Below are positions 8,516 to 14,775 of a stretch of 51,578 nucleotides of DNA, piece by piece. Where the stretch lies: contig CARQVR010000019.1 of the NCBI GenBank assembly GCA_949051815.1, positions 1 to 51,578 on the forward strand, given 5' to 3'. Made by a program: the position numbers and the translations under genes. The stretch comes from an uncultured Lachnospiraceae bacterium. Its GTDB lineage: Bacteria; Bacillota; Clostridia; Lachnospirales; Lachnospiraceae. A model generated the notes under the pieces. That model was not told the DNA's origin and ran no database searches. It saw only the letters and a program-made list of their open reading frames with translations. The stretch's first letter is position 1; every line of letters begins with the position of its first letter.

Positions 8516-9874
8516 ATGGAATATTTGTTGGTCATGTCGCTTTCGGGAAGTACGATGACCGGTATTCATCTGTTGCTGCGGCGCCTGTTGAAAGATAAGA
8601 TTTGCGCAAGATCTTTTGATCTGCTCGCCCGCGTGGCGATTCTGTATTATCTGATTCCTTTACCTTGTTTGAAGAAGCATTATATTGCGGTGATCCGCGT
8701 TCTCCGGCCGGAAGGTTCGCTGGAGATTTCGCGGGTACCGCTGACTTGGAGAAATCATATTGTTCATGCCGAGGGGACAATGCATGTAAACATCTTTGCC
8801 GCGATACAGACGGCGGCAATTATTGTATGGCTGTTAGGGATTTGTCTTCTGCTGGCAGGACAAGTGGCGGAGTACCTGTATCTGGCCCGTCTGGCTGTCA
8901 AATATGCGAACCGGATCATGACGTCGGAACAGAAAACCTTTCTCGACGCGTGGAAGAAACAATATAGAATCCGGCGGCGCGTATTTCTGTACGAAGCGAC
9001 GGCAGAGGAGGGTACGATGACCTTCGGATTCCTGTATCCCGTGATTGTGTGCAGCAGGAAAATGACCAGCCGGGAGGCGGAGCTGCTTGTGCGGCATGAA
9101 CTGGTACATATCAAACGCATGGATGCGATGTGGAAATTGTTCATGCAGGCAGCGGTGATGTTACACTGGTGTAATCCGATGGTCTGGATGCTGTATCGCG
9201 ATTTTGAACAGGTTTGTGAGTGTTCCTGTGATGAGATCGTGATGCGGGATAAATCAAAGGAGGAGGTGAAAGAGTATCTGCGCCTGATGGTCGATGAGGC
9301 GCGGGAGAAGAAAACGGAGACAGTCTCCTTACGGTGGAAGTCCGGTTTTGGAGGCGAAGCACAAAAGATAAAGGAAGGGATGGAAAATCTATTGAAAATG
9401 AGAAAGTGGAATCGTGTTGCGGCAATAACGCTGGTGGCAGCACTTACCTTTGCAAACTCGATGACGGTGTTTGCGTATAGAGGCGGGTTAGAAAGAGAAA
9501 TAGCTGAGGAAACCTCTACGGAAGAAGCAGATGAAATGGTGGAGAGTGACACATTTTTGTTTGTTCCTGAGGGAACGGACGAAGAAGCGGTGGAGGATCT
9601 TAAGCAAGCGGAAATGCCTGAGATTGTACAAGAGTTTATGTATGACAGGCAGTTTGTAGATGAAGAAGGAAACATTTATCCGATTGCGGAGGATGATGAG
9701 ATAGAACCATATTGTAATCATACTTTTGTCTCCGGAACCGGATATGATCATATTAAGCAGTCAGGCGGCGGCTGTAAGATAATAGAATTTAAGGCACAGA
9801 GATGCAGCAAATGCGGTTATGTGATACAGGGTGAAACAATTTGCACTCTCACATATGTGAACTGTCCGCACTGA
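8516..9874 (+). CDS. M56-family (BlaR1/MecR1-like) membrane metalloprotease sensor
   Basis: 452-residue protein with hydrophobic helices around residues 3-20, 38-55 and 98-125, then a zinc protease domain with HELVH at residues 194-198 and an acidic CECSCDEIV stretch about 40 residues on, as in M56 peptidases. A further helix (VAAITLVAALTFANSMTVFAY) lies near residues 300-325. In place of the penicillin-binding domain of true BlaR1 there is an acidic linker and a Cys/His-rich tail with CSKCG and a final NCPH. It forms an operon with the repressor. The signal sensed is unlikely to be a beta-lactam bound covalently; the tail may sense metal, redox state or an envelope component (inference). Confidence 0.82.
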   Translation: MEYLLVMSLSGSTMTGIHLLLRRLLKDKICARSFDLLARVAILYYLIPLPCLKKHYIAVIRVLRPEGSLEISRVPLTWRNHIVHAEGTMHVNIFAAIQTAAIIVWLLGICLLLAGQVAEYLYLARLAVKYANRIMTSEQKTFLDAWKKQYRIRRRVFLYEATAEEGTMTFGFLYPVIVCSRKMTSREAELLVRHELVHIKRMDAMWKLFMQAAVMLHWCNPMVWMLYRDFEQVCECSCDEIVMRDKSKEEVKEYLRLMVDEAREKKTETVSLRWKSGFGGEAQKIKEGMENLLKMRKWNRVAAITLVAALTFANSMTVFAYRGGLEREIAEETSTEEADEMVESDTFLFVPEGTDEEAVEDLKQAEMPEIVQEFMYDRQFVDEEGNIYPIAEDDEIEPYCNHTFVSGTGYDHIKQSGGGCKIIEFKAQRCSKCGYVIQGETICTLTYVNCPH

Positions 9875-9950
9875 TAAGATAGATTTTATTTAGAAGAGGG
9901 TTTCATTCTGACCGGGAACCCGGCGCTTTCGGGCTGTTTGGGAAGCATTG

Positions 9951-10014
9951 GGCATTAGGGGGTAATGCCGCAGGGAGAAAACGGACAATACAACTGTCAC
10001 GGGTTTTCTTCTGC
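9951..10014 (+). other. two stable stem-loops in the 3' region of the blaR1-like gene
   Basis: GGCATTA at 9951-9957 pairs perfectly with TAATGCC at 9963-9969 around a G-run. Starting one base later, the segment 9970-9982 pairs with 10003-10014 (GGAGAAAAC with GTTTTCTTC plus flanking GCAG with CTGC). Neither has a T-run. They may stabilise the upstream mRNA 3' end or form part of a small structured RNA. The non-coding stretch 9875-10355 also holds the terminator and promoter listed next. Confidence 0.4.
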
Positions 10015-10058
10015 GATCATTATAGCACTGCAATACAGTGTAAAAGGGGATAGGATAC

Positions 10059-10094
10059 AGGCGGCTATGTATGTAGCCGCCTGGCCTGGTTTTT
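10059..10094 (+). terminator. hairpin terminator after the blaI/blaR1-like operon
   Basis: AGGCGGCTA at 10059-10067 pairs perfectly with TAGCCGCCT at 10074-10082. A TTTTT run follows eight bases later at 10090-10094, a little far for an ideal intrinsic terminator. Confidence 0.5.
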
Positions 10095-10131
10095 GGGGAG
10101 AGATATGTGGCGGGGGAATATGTGTTTGATT

Positions 10132-10175
10132 ATTGTAAAAAAATATTTACAATTCCGTTATATATGTGCTATAGT
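10132..10175 (+). promoter_or_regulatory. promoter with overlapping inverted repeat for the Rpn-family gene
   Basis: TTTACA at 10146-10151 and an extended -10 (TGCTATAGT, hexamer at 10170-10175) are spaced by 18 bases. The perfect 8-bp inverted repeat ATTGTAAA (10132-10139) / TTTACAAT (10146-10153) covers the -35 box. The same half-site ATTGTAAAA recurs at 10268-10276 in the roughly 175-base leader. The layout suggests repression by an unknown regulator. Confidence 0.5.
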
Positions 10176-10355
10176 AATAAAAAGCATATTTTCTATATTA
10201 ACAGATCACTAAGTACTATCTTTATTTTCTATGTTTCAGAAAATCCATGCTTTGATTCCAATTAACAATTGTAAAAGCAGGGGGATCTGGAACGGTTCTC
10301 CTGTATCGGCGACACTATTTTTCGGGGAAGAAGCGTCGCCATCGACGAGGAGGAC

Positions 10356-11417
10356 ATGCAAATGAAGGAGACGAAAGCGAACGAGACAAAGGCAGGAGGA
10401 ACGAAGGCAGGCAAAGCAAGAGCGAACGGTGTGGAAGCAGGCAAAGCAAAGGCAGACGGCACGAAGACAAGTAATACAAAAGCGAATGCCGCGAAAGCAA
10501 GCGAAACAAAAGCGAACGGCACGAAATGGCAGGAAATAGCTGTACAGCGCAATTATAAGGATACCGTATTTCGGATGATCTTTCGGGAGAAGGAAAACCT
10601 GCTGAGTCTGTATAATGCGTTAAGCAGCACGGCCTACACAGACATAGACAGTTTGGAAATTACCACGCTGGAAAATGCGGTTTATATGAATTATAAGAAC
10701 GACATTTCCTTCGTGTTTGATTTTGAACTGCTGCTCTGTGAGCACCAGTCTACATGTAATCCTAATATGCCGCTGCGGGATCTCCTCTATGTGACGAGAG
10801 TACTGCAAAAACGGATCAAGGACGAAAACCTGTACAGCAAGTCGCTGATCCGGATTCCGGCGCCCCGGTTTGTTGTGTTTTATAACGGATCCGATTTTCA
10901 GCCGGAACAGCAGGAGCTGTACCTGTCAGACGCTTTTGAAAAAAAGCAGGACGAACCGGCATTGGAACTGTCCGTGACTGTTTATAACATCAATCCGGGA
11001 AATAACAGGGAACTACTGGAAGCGTGCCGCCTGTTAAAGGAATATGCGCAGTATGTGGAATATGTAAGGGCATATGCGGTTGAAATGTCCTTTCCGGATG
11101 CGGTTGAAAAAGCGGTAGATGATTGCATCAGGAATGGAATCCTTTCGGAATTTTTATCAAAGAACCGTGCGGAGGCGATAGCAGTGAGTATTTTTGAATA
11201 TGACGAAGAAAAGCATATGAAGAGTGAGCGGAAGGAATGGCGTGAGATCGGGAGAGAAGAGGGACTTAAAGAAGGACAGGTAAAAGGTCTCAACGCAGGC
11301 TTTGATATTTTGAAAACGCTGATAGATGGCGGAAAAACGGAGGAGTTAGAGCGCGCCCTTTCGGATCATGCATATCGGGAACAGCTATGCCGGGAATATT
11401 TTTCAGAACGCGAGTAG
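10356..11417 (+). CDS. Rpn-family PD-(D/E)XK nuclease with pentapeptide-repeat N-terminus
   Basis: 353-residue protein. Residues 6-55 are ten basic pentapeptide repeats of the type TKA(N/G)x. From residue about 58 the sequence follows the Rpn (recombination-promoting nuclease / PDDEXK transposase-like) family: YKDTVFRMIF, then NDISFVFDFELLLCEHQS, with Asp116 and the E129-H-Q131 triad as likely catalytic residues. The C-terminal part is a charged helical region with REIGREEGLKEGQ. GGAGG just before the ATG at 10356 supports this start; the ATG two codons on is also possible. It stands alone between its own promoter and terminator. Rpn proteins act in DNA cleavage and, in some bacteria, phage defence. 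An internal start at 11184 is described under findings. Confidence 0.82.
   Translation: MQMKETKANETKAGGTKAGKARANGVEAGKAKADGTKTSNTKANAAKASETKANGTKWQEIAVQRNYKDTVFRMIFREKENLLSLYNALSSTAYTDIDSLEITTLENAVYMNYKNDISFVFDFELLLCEHQSTCNPNMPLRDLLYVTRVLQKRIKDENLYSKSLIRIPAPRFVVFYNGSDFQPEQQELYLSDAFEKKQDEPALELSVTVYNINPGNNRELLEACRLLKEYAQYVEYVRAYAVEMSFPDAVEKAVDDCIRNGILSEFLSKNRAEAIAVSIFEYDEEKHMKSERKEWREIGREEGLKEGQVKGLNAGFDILKTLIDGGKTEELERALSDHAYREQLCREYFSERE
10371..10520 (+). repeat. 15-bp coding minisatellite (ten pentapeptide units)
   Basis: Ten consecutive 15-base units encode pentapeptides such as TKANE, TKAGG, AKADG and TKANG. Bases diverge among units but the Lys/Ala pattern is kept, which suggests selection on the protein or decay after expansion. 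Copy number could vary without breaking the frame. Confidence 0.75.
11184..11417 (+). CDS. possible internal in-frame start giving a 77-residue Rpn C-terminal product
   Basis: GGAGG at 11171-11175 lies eight bases before an in-frame GTG at 11184 (Val277 of the long protein). The product would start MSIFEYDEEKHMK and include only the helical C-terminal domain. In E. coli Rpn genes a small C-terminal protein made from an internal start neutralises the nuclease. That precedent and the well-placed ribosome binding site are the support; there is no direct evidence of use here. Confidence 0.4.
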   Translation: MSIFEYDEEKHMKSERKEWREIGREEGLKEGQVKGLNAGFDILKTLIDGGKTEELERALSDHAYREQLCREYFSERE

Positions 11418-11447
11418 TTTTGGTATTGCCACAAAAAAACGGTCAAA

Positions 11448-11485
11448 GGCCAGTGAATCCATAGCGGAAACACTGGCTTTCTTTT
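11448..11485 (+). terminator. rho-independent terminator after the Rpn-family gene
   Basis: GGCCAGTG at 11448-11455 pairs with CACTGGC at 11471-11477, with AAA before and TTTCTTTT after the stem, so the hairpin could also serve the opposite strand. Confidence 0.7.
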
Positions 11486-11664
11486 AACATTATGAGGGAA
11501 GGGGATTGCTGGAAATGGAGATCCGTTCTGTATTGGGGCTTGCAGTTTTCAGCAGTCCTGTTATAATGTTTTATAGAATAGTAATTCGATAGGGATTGTA
11601 TGAAAGAGAACGGTTTTCTATTTGCGATTGCAAATACAAAAAGGCGCATGGAGATAACAGAAAT

Positions 11665-12840
11665 ATGGATGAGAGGATTTATTTAGACAATGCGGCCACC
11701 ACGAGAGTGGCCGAGGAGGTATTGCAGGAGATGCTGCCCTACTTCAGGGAAAATTATGCGAACCCTTCCGCTATTTACAGCTTTGCGGGGGAGGCGAAGA
11801 AGGCAGTGGGAATCGCCAGAGAGCGGGCGGCAGAGCTGATCGGCGCGAAGCCGAACGAGATCTATTTTACGGCGGGCGGCAGCGAGTCCGACAATTGGGC
11901 GATCCGCGCCGTGGCGGAGGGACTGCGGGACAAGGGCAGGCATATTATTACAAGTAAAATAGAGCATCATGCGGTGCTGCACACCTGCGGGTATCTGGAA
12001 AAGCAGGGATTTGAGGTGACTTATCTGGATGTGGACGGGGAAGGAAAGGTTTCACCGGAGGTTTTGGAGAAAGCCATTCGTCCGGACACCATACTGATTT
12101 CTGTGATGGCGGCAAACAACGAGATCGGCACCATTCAGCCGGTTGCGCGGATCGGGGAGATTGCGAGAGAGCGGGGCGTTCTCTTTCACACGGACGCGGT
12201 GCAGGCTTACGGGCATATCCCGCTGCGGGCGGAGGAGATGCATGTCGATCTGCTTTCCGCCAGCGGACACAAGCTGTACGGGCCGAAGGGCACGGGGATT
12301 TTATATTGCAGGGAAAATGTGAGACTCCTTCCGCTGCTTCACGGCGGCGCGCAGGAGAGGGGGCGCCGTGCGGGCACCTTACATGTGCCGGGCATCGTTG
12401 GCTTCGGAAAGGCGGCGGCTCTGGCAGGAGAAACCATGCAGGAGAGAGGGGCAAGGGAGACTAAGCTGCGGGATTATCTGATCGACCGGGTGCTTAAGGA
12501 AATTCCCTACACGAGACTGAACGGGCACAGGCAGGACAGGCTTCCGGGAAACGCCCACTTCTGTTTCCAATTCATAGAGGGCGAATCCCTGCTGATTTTG
12601 TTGGACCAGCGGGGCGTTTGCGGCTCCAGCGGATCGGCCTGCACATCAGGCGCGCTTGATCCGTCCCATGTGCTTCTTGCCATCGGCCTGCCCCATGAAA
12701 TCGCCCACGGGTCGCTCAGACTGACACTCTCAGCGGAAAACACGAAGGAAGAGCTGGACAGGACGGTGGAGGCTCTGAAAGAGATTGCAGGGCGGCTGCG
12801 GGATATGTCGCCGCTGTATGCAGATGCGCGTAAGGCATGA
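11665..12840 (+). CDS. nifS: cysteine desulfurase (NifS/IscS family)
   Basis: 391-residue pyridoxal-phosphate enzyme that takes sulfur from cysteine for Fe-S cluster assembly. It opens with YLDNAATT, the family N-terminus. Lys203 in SASGHKLYGPKG would bind the cofactor, and Cys326 in SGSACTSG is the catalytic cysteine in the long flexible loop of NifS/IscS-type enzymes. The ATG at 11665 gives the standard N-terminus; GGAG lies about 11 bases upstream. An upstream in-frame extension to 11596 does not match the family. The scaffold gene follows 53 bases later, an arrangement common in Clostridia. Confidence 0.92.
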   Translation: MDERIYLDNAATTRVAEEVLQEMLPYFRENYANPSAIYSFAGEAKKAVGIARERAAELIGAKPNEIYFTAGGSESDNWAIRAVAEGLRDKGRHIITSKIEHHAVLHTCGYLEKQGFEVTYLDVDGEGKVSPEVLEKAIRPDTILISVMAANNEIGTIQPVARIGEIARERGVLFHTDAVQAYGHIPLRAEEMHVDLLSASGHKLYGPKGTGILYCRENVRLLPLLHGGAQERGRRAGTLHVPGIVGFGKAAALAGETMQERGARETKLRDYLIDRVLKEIPYTRLNGHRQDRLPGNAHFCFQFIEGESLLILLDQRGVCGSSGSACTSGALDPSHVLLAIGLPHEIAHGSLRLTLSAENTKEELDRTVEALKEIAGRLRDMSPLYADARKA

Positions 12841-12893
12841 GCAGTGCACATCCAGAGGAAAAGCATCCATAGTAAAAGCAGACAGGAGGAAGT

Positions 12894-13334
12894 ATGTACA
12901 GCGAAAAGGTGATGGATCATTTTAACAATCCCCGCAACATGGGGGAAATCGAGAATCCCAGTGGCGTCGGCACCGTGGGAAATGCCAAATGCGGCGATAT
13001 TATGCGCATGTATCTGGAGGTGGACGAGACGGGAGTCATTCGGGATGTAAAGTTTAAGACTTTTGGCTGCGGAGCCGCAGTGGCGACCAGCAGTATGGCG
13101 ACCGAGCTTGTGAAGGGTAAGACGGTGGAAGAAGCCTTACTGGTGACGAATAAGGCGGTGATGGAAGCGCTGGATGGCCTGCCGCCGGTGAAGGTACACT
13201 GTTCCCTTCTGGCGGAGGAGGCCATTCATGCAGCGCTTTGGGATTACGCGAGGAAGCGCGGGATCGTGATTGCGGGCTTAAAGGAGCCGGTGGCCGATGT
13301 TAGTGATTCTGCTGCGCCTCACGCACCGTCGTGA
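12894..13334 (+). CDS. nifU: Fe-S cluster assembly scaffold (IscU/NifU N-terminal type)
   Basis: 146-residue scaffold on which a cluster is built from the sulfur delivered by the neighbouring desulfurase. The three cluster-ligand cysteines are Cys33 (NAKCGD), Cys59 (FGCGAA) and Cys103 (HCSLLAEEA), spaced as in IscU. The Asp after Cys33 is kept. ACAGGAGG sits just before the ATG. The last 11 codons or so overlap the 3' end of the convergent gene at 13300-13872, and the tail (VSDSAAPHAPS) is not a conserved part of the family, so the stop probably drifted into the neighbour. Confidence 0.92.
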   Translation: MYSEKVMDHFNNPRNMGEIENPSGVGTVGNAKCGDIMRMYLEVDETGVIRDVKFKTFGCGAAVATSSMATELVKGKTVEEALLVTNKAVMEALDGLPPVKVHCSLLAEEAIHAALWDYARKRGIVIAGLKEPVADVSDSAAPHAPS

Positions 13335-13872
13335 CCTTTCGCACGCCGGGAAGCTGGCTGATCTGTTCGCGCACGGCCCGCGTGTCGGCGTTCATGCGCA
13401 CGCTCACCCGGTAGTTGAAGGAGTCCGCCAGCGGATTTTCCCTGAAGCCCGAAGTCAGTTCAGTCATTTCCATGCCGTTTTCGTCAGTCAGGTAAGCGGC
13501 CTTGAACCCAGCCCAGGCTTCGTCGCCGCTCACATATGTGCAGGTGAGAGACTGGCAGTCAGGGATGTCGCAAATCCGGGCGATTTCCTGACCGATATAG
13601 TCAATCTCCGCCCGGGATAAATCCGCATCCATAAAGACGGCAAGCTGCTTCTCCTGATAGACGTTGTAGGCAAAGGAAGTGGAGCCGATTGCGCAGATAC
13701 AAAAAAGCGCGGCCGCGGCAGCATAGCAATTGCGATAATGGCTAAGGCGGCTGCGGGTGGGGCGGCTAAAAAGCTTTTTGCCGGCGTTTTCACAGCCTTC
13801 TGTCAGGGTGTCCGCCATTTCGGGCGGCATGGTGACGGTGTTTTTGAGGTTCAATAAATCATTTTTATTCAT
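13300..13872 (-). CDS. single-span membrane protein with FtsX-like extracellular domain; probable anti-sigma partner
   Basis: 190 residues: a cytoplasmic N-terminus of about 48 residues, one membrane helix (YAAAAALFCICAIGSTSFAY, about 50-69), then an outer domain. That domain reads like the FtsX extracellular domain: AVFMDADLSRAEI, a central CTYVSGDEAWAGFKAAY, and PLADSFNYRVSV followed by QISQLPGVRKV. It lacks the four-helix permease core of FtsX. It starts 38 bases after the sigma factor gene on the same strand, the usual place for an anti-sigma factor, with AAAGGAGA upstream of the ATG. I infer that the N-terminus holds the sigma factor and the outer domain senses an envelope or cell-wall hydrolase signal. 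Confidence 0.65.
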   Translation of the reverse strand: MNKNDLLNLKNTVTMPPEMADTLTEGCENAGKKLFSRPTRSRLSHYRNCYAAAAALFCICAIGSTSFAYNVYQEKQLAVFMDADLSRAEIDYIGQEIARICDIPDCQSLTCTYVSGDEAWAGFKAAYLTDENGMEMTELTSGFRENPLADSFNYRVSVRMNADTRAVREQISQLPGVRKVTTVREAQQNH

Positions 13873-13910
13873 AGTGTGTTCTCCTTTTTCTTTTTTATTT
13901 TTCTTTTCAT

Positions 13911-14378
13911 TCAGGCTTCCAGTTCCAGACGAAGCGCTTCTCTTGCCCGCTGCAGCCGTTTTTTGACGGCGTTTTCCGACAAGCCGAGGATTTCTCCGAT
14001 CTCTTTTACTGTATATCCCTCAAAATAGTGCAGAATAAGTACGGCTTTCCATTTGGCAGGCAGGGTGTACAGCTCCTGTAAATGCTGCCGTTCCCGTGCG
14101 GGAAGACATTCCCGGAGCGGTTCCAGATCCTGACAGGCGTGCCGCTTGCGAAAACGCAGACAATCTTTACAACAGTTTGCAGTGACCCGCAGAAGCCACG
14201 CCTTTTCGTGATCCTGCGAGGCGAACGCGGGCGCTTTTTCCAGATAGCGCAGCATTGTCTCCTGCAAAGCGTCCTGCACGTCATGGGAATTGCCCAGAAG
14301 CAGATAGGCCGTGCGGTAAAGCATATCGCCGTGATCGTGCAGGATGCGCCGGACTTCCGGTTCCGTCTTTTCGCTCAT
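13911..14378 (-). CDS. ECF-type RNA polymerase sigma factor
   Basis: 155 residues with region 2 (MLYRTAYLLLGNSHDVQDALQETMLR) and region 4 (helix-turn-helix YTVKEIGEILGLSENAVKKRLQRAR). The size and lack of region 3 mark an extracytoplasmic-function sigma factor. AGGAAGGAGG precedes the ATG (reading the minus strand). It is first in a two-gene unit with the FtsX-like membrane protein and diverges from the large Hint-domain gene, which makes that gene a candidate target. A motif at 14489-14517 could be its own autoregulated promoter. Confidence 0.88.
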   Translation of the reverse strand: MSEKTEPEVRRILHDHGDMLYRTAYLLLGNSHDVQDALQETMLRYLEKAPAFASQDHEKAWLLRVTANCCKDCLRFRKRHACQDLEPLRECLPARERQHLQELYTLPAKWKAVLILHYFEGYTVKEIGEILGLSENAVKKRLQRAREALRLELEA

Positions 14379-14401
14379 GCCGGATTCCTCCTTCCTTATC
14401 T

Positions 14402-14429
14402 GAATGTAATGATCAGAATGTAATGATCA
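14402..14429. repeat. perfect tandem 14-bp repeat in the sigma factor leader
   Basis: GAATGTAATGATCA occurs twice head to tail (14402-14415 and 14416-14429) with no mismatch, 24 bases upstream of the sigma factor start. It could be a pair of protein-binding sites or a recent duplication. Confidence 0.7.
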
Positions 14430-14488
14430 GAAATGCCGTGCGGTCGAAATTCCGATGCCGCCGGACTTCAAAGAGGCCTCTCACCCTA

Positions 14489-14517
14489 TATACGGATATG
14501 GTTTCGAAAAGGTGACA
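14489..14517 (-). promoter_or_regulatory. possible ECF-type promoter for the sigma factor operon
   Basis: Reading the minus strand, TGTCAC (14517-14512) is followed after 17 bases by CGTATA (14494-14489). ECF promoters often carry a CGT-type -10, so this may be autoregulation. Weak support on sequence alone. Confidence 0.25.
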
Positions 14518-14569
14518 GGGGTTTAGAAAATCATAGCAGGTATTTACGGCCTTTTCATGAAAAATGCCA

Positions 14570-14599
14570 TTGCAGAGGGATTTCCCTGGGATATATAAT
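14570..14599 (+). promoter_or_regulatory. candidate promoter for the Hint-domain gene
   Basis: A perfect TATAAT at 14594-14599 is preceded at 18 bases by TTGCAG (14570-14575). The transcript would have a leader of about 170 bases containing the cruciform at 14672-14708. Confidence 0.45.
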
Positions 14600-14671
14600 A
14601 TAAGTATCGAAAATAAGAGGCAGTGTAATAGTACGGACGGATCAGGCGCAATTGGGGAACTTTCGGAAAAT

Positions 14672-14708
14672 GTGCCGGTTTTTGTCAGATTACCAATCTG
14701 AACGGCAC
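14672..14708 (+). other. nested hairpin in the leader of the Hint-domain gene
   Basis: GTGCCG (14672-14677) pairs with CGGCAC (14703-14708), and inside it TCAGATT (14685-14691) pairs perfectly with AATCTGA (14695-14701) around ACC. It is too far from the start at 14776 to mask the ribosome binding site directly and has no T-run. A regulatory role is possible but unproven. Confidence 0.45.
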
Positions 14709-14775
14709 GATGAGTTTGCGTCGATGCGGCTGTTAGCGGAACGGGCGGAGGCGTAAATTGAGAAAAGGGGGAATA

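Noticed and set aside
8764..9675. 303-codon minus-strand open frame opposite the BlaR1-like gene
   Set aside because: Ser/Cys/Ile-rich translation typical of the reverse complement of a coding region; the plus strand has clear protease motifs and an operon partner.
13297..13620. 107-codon plus-strand open frame after the IscU-type gene
   Set aside because: It is the complement of the FtsX-like gene, which has a coherent membrane helix, domain pattern and an operon partner.
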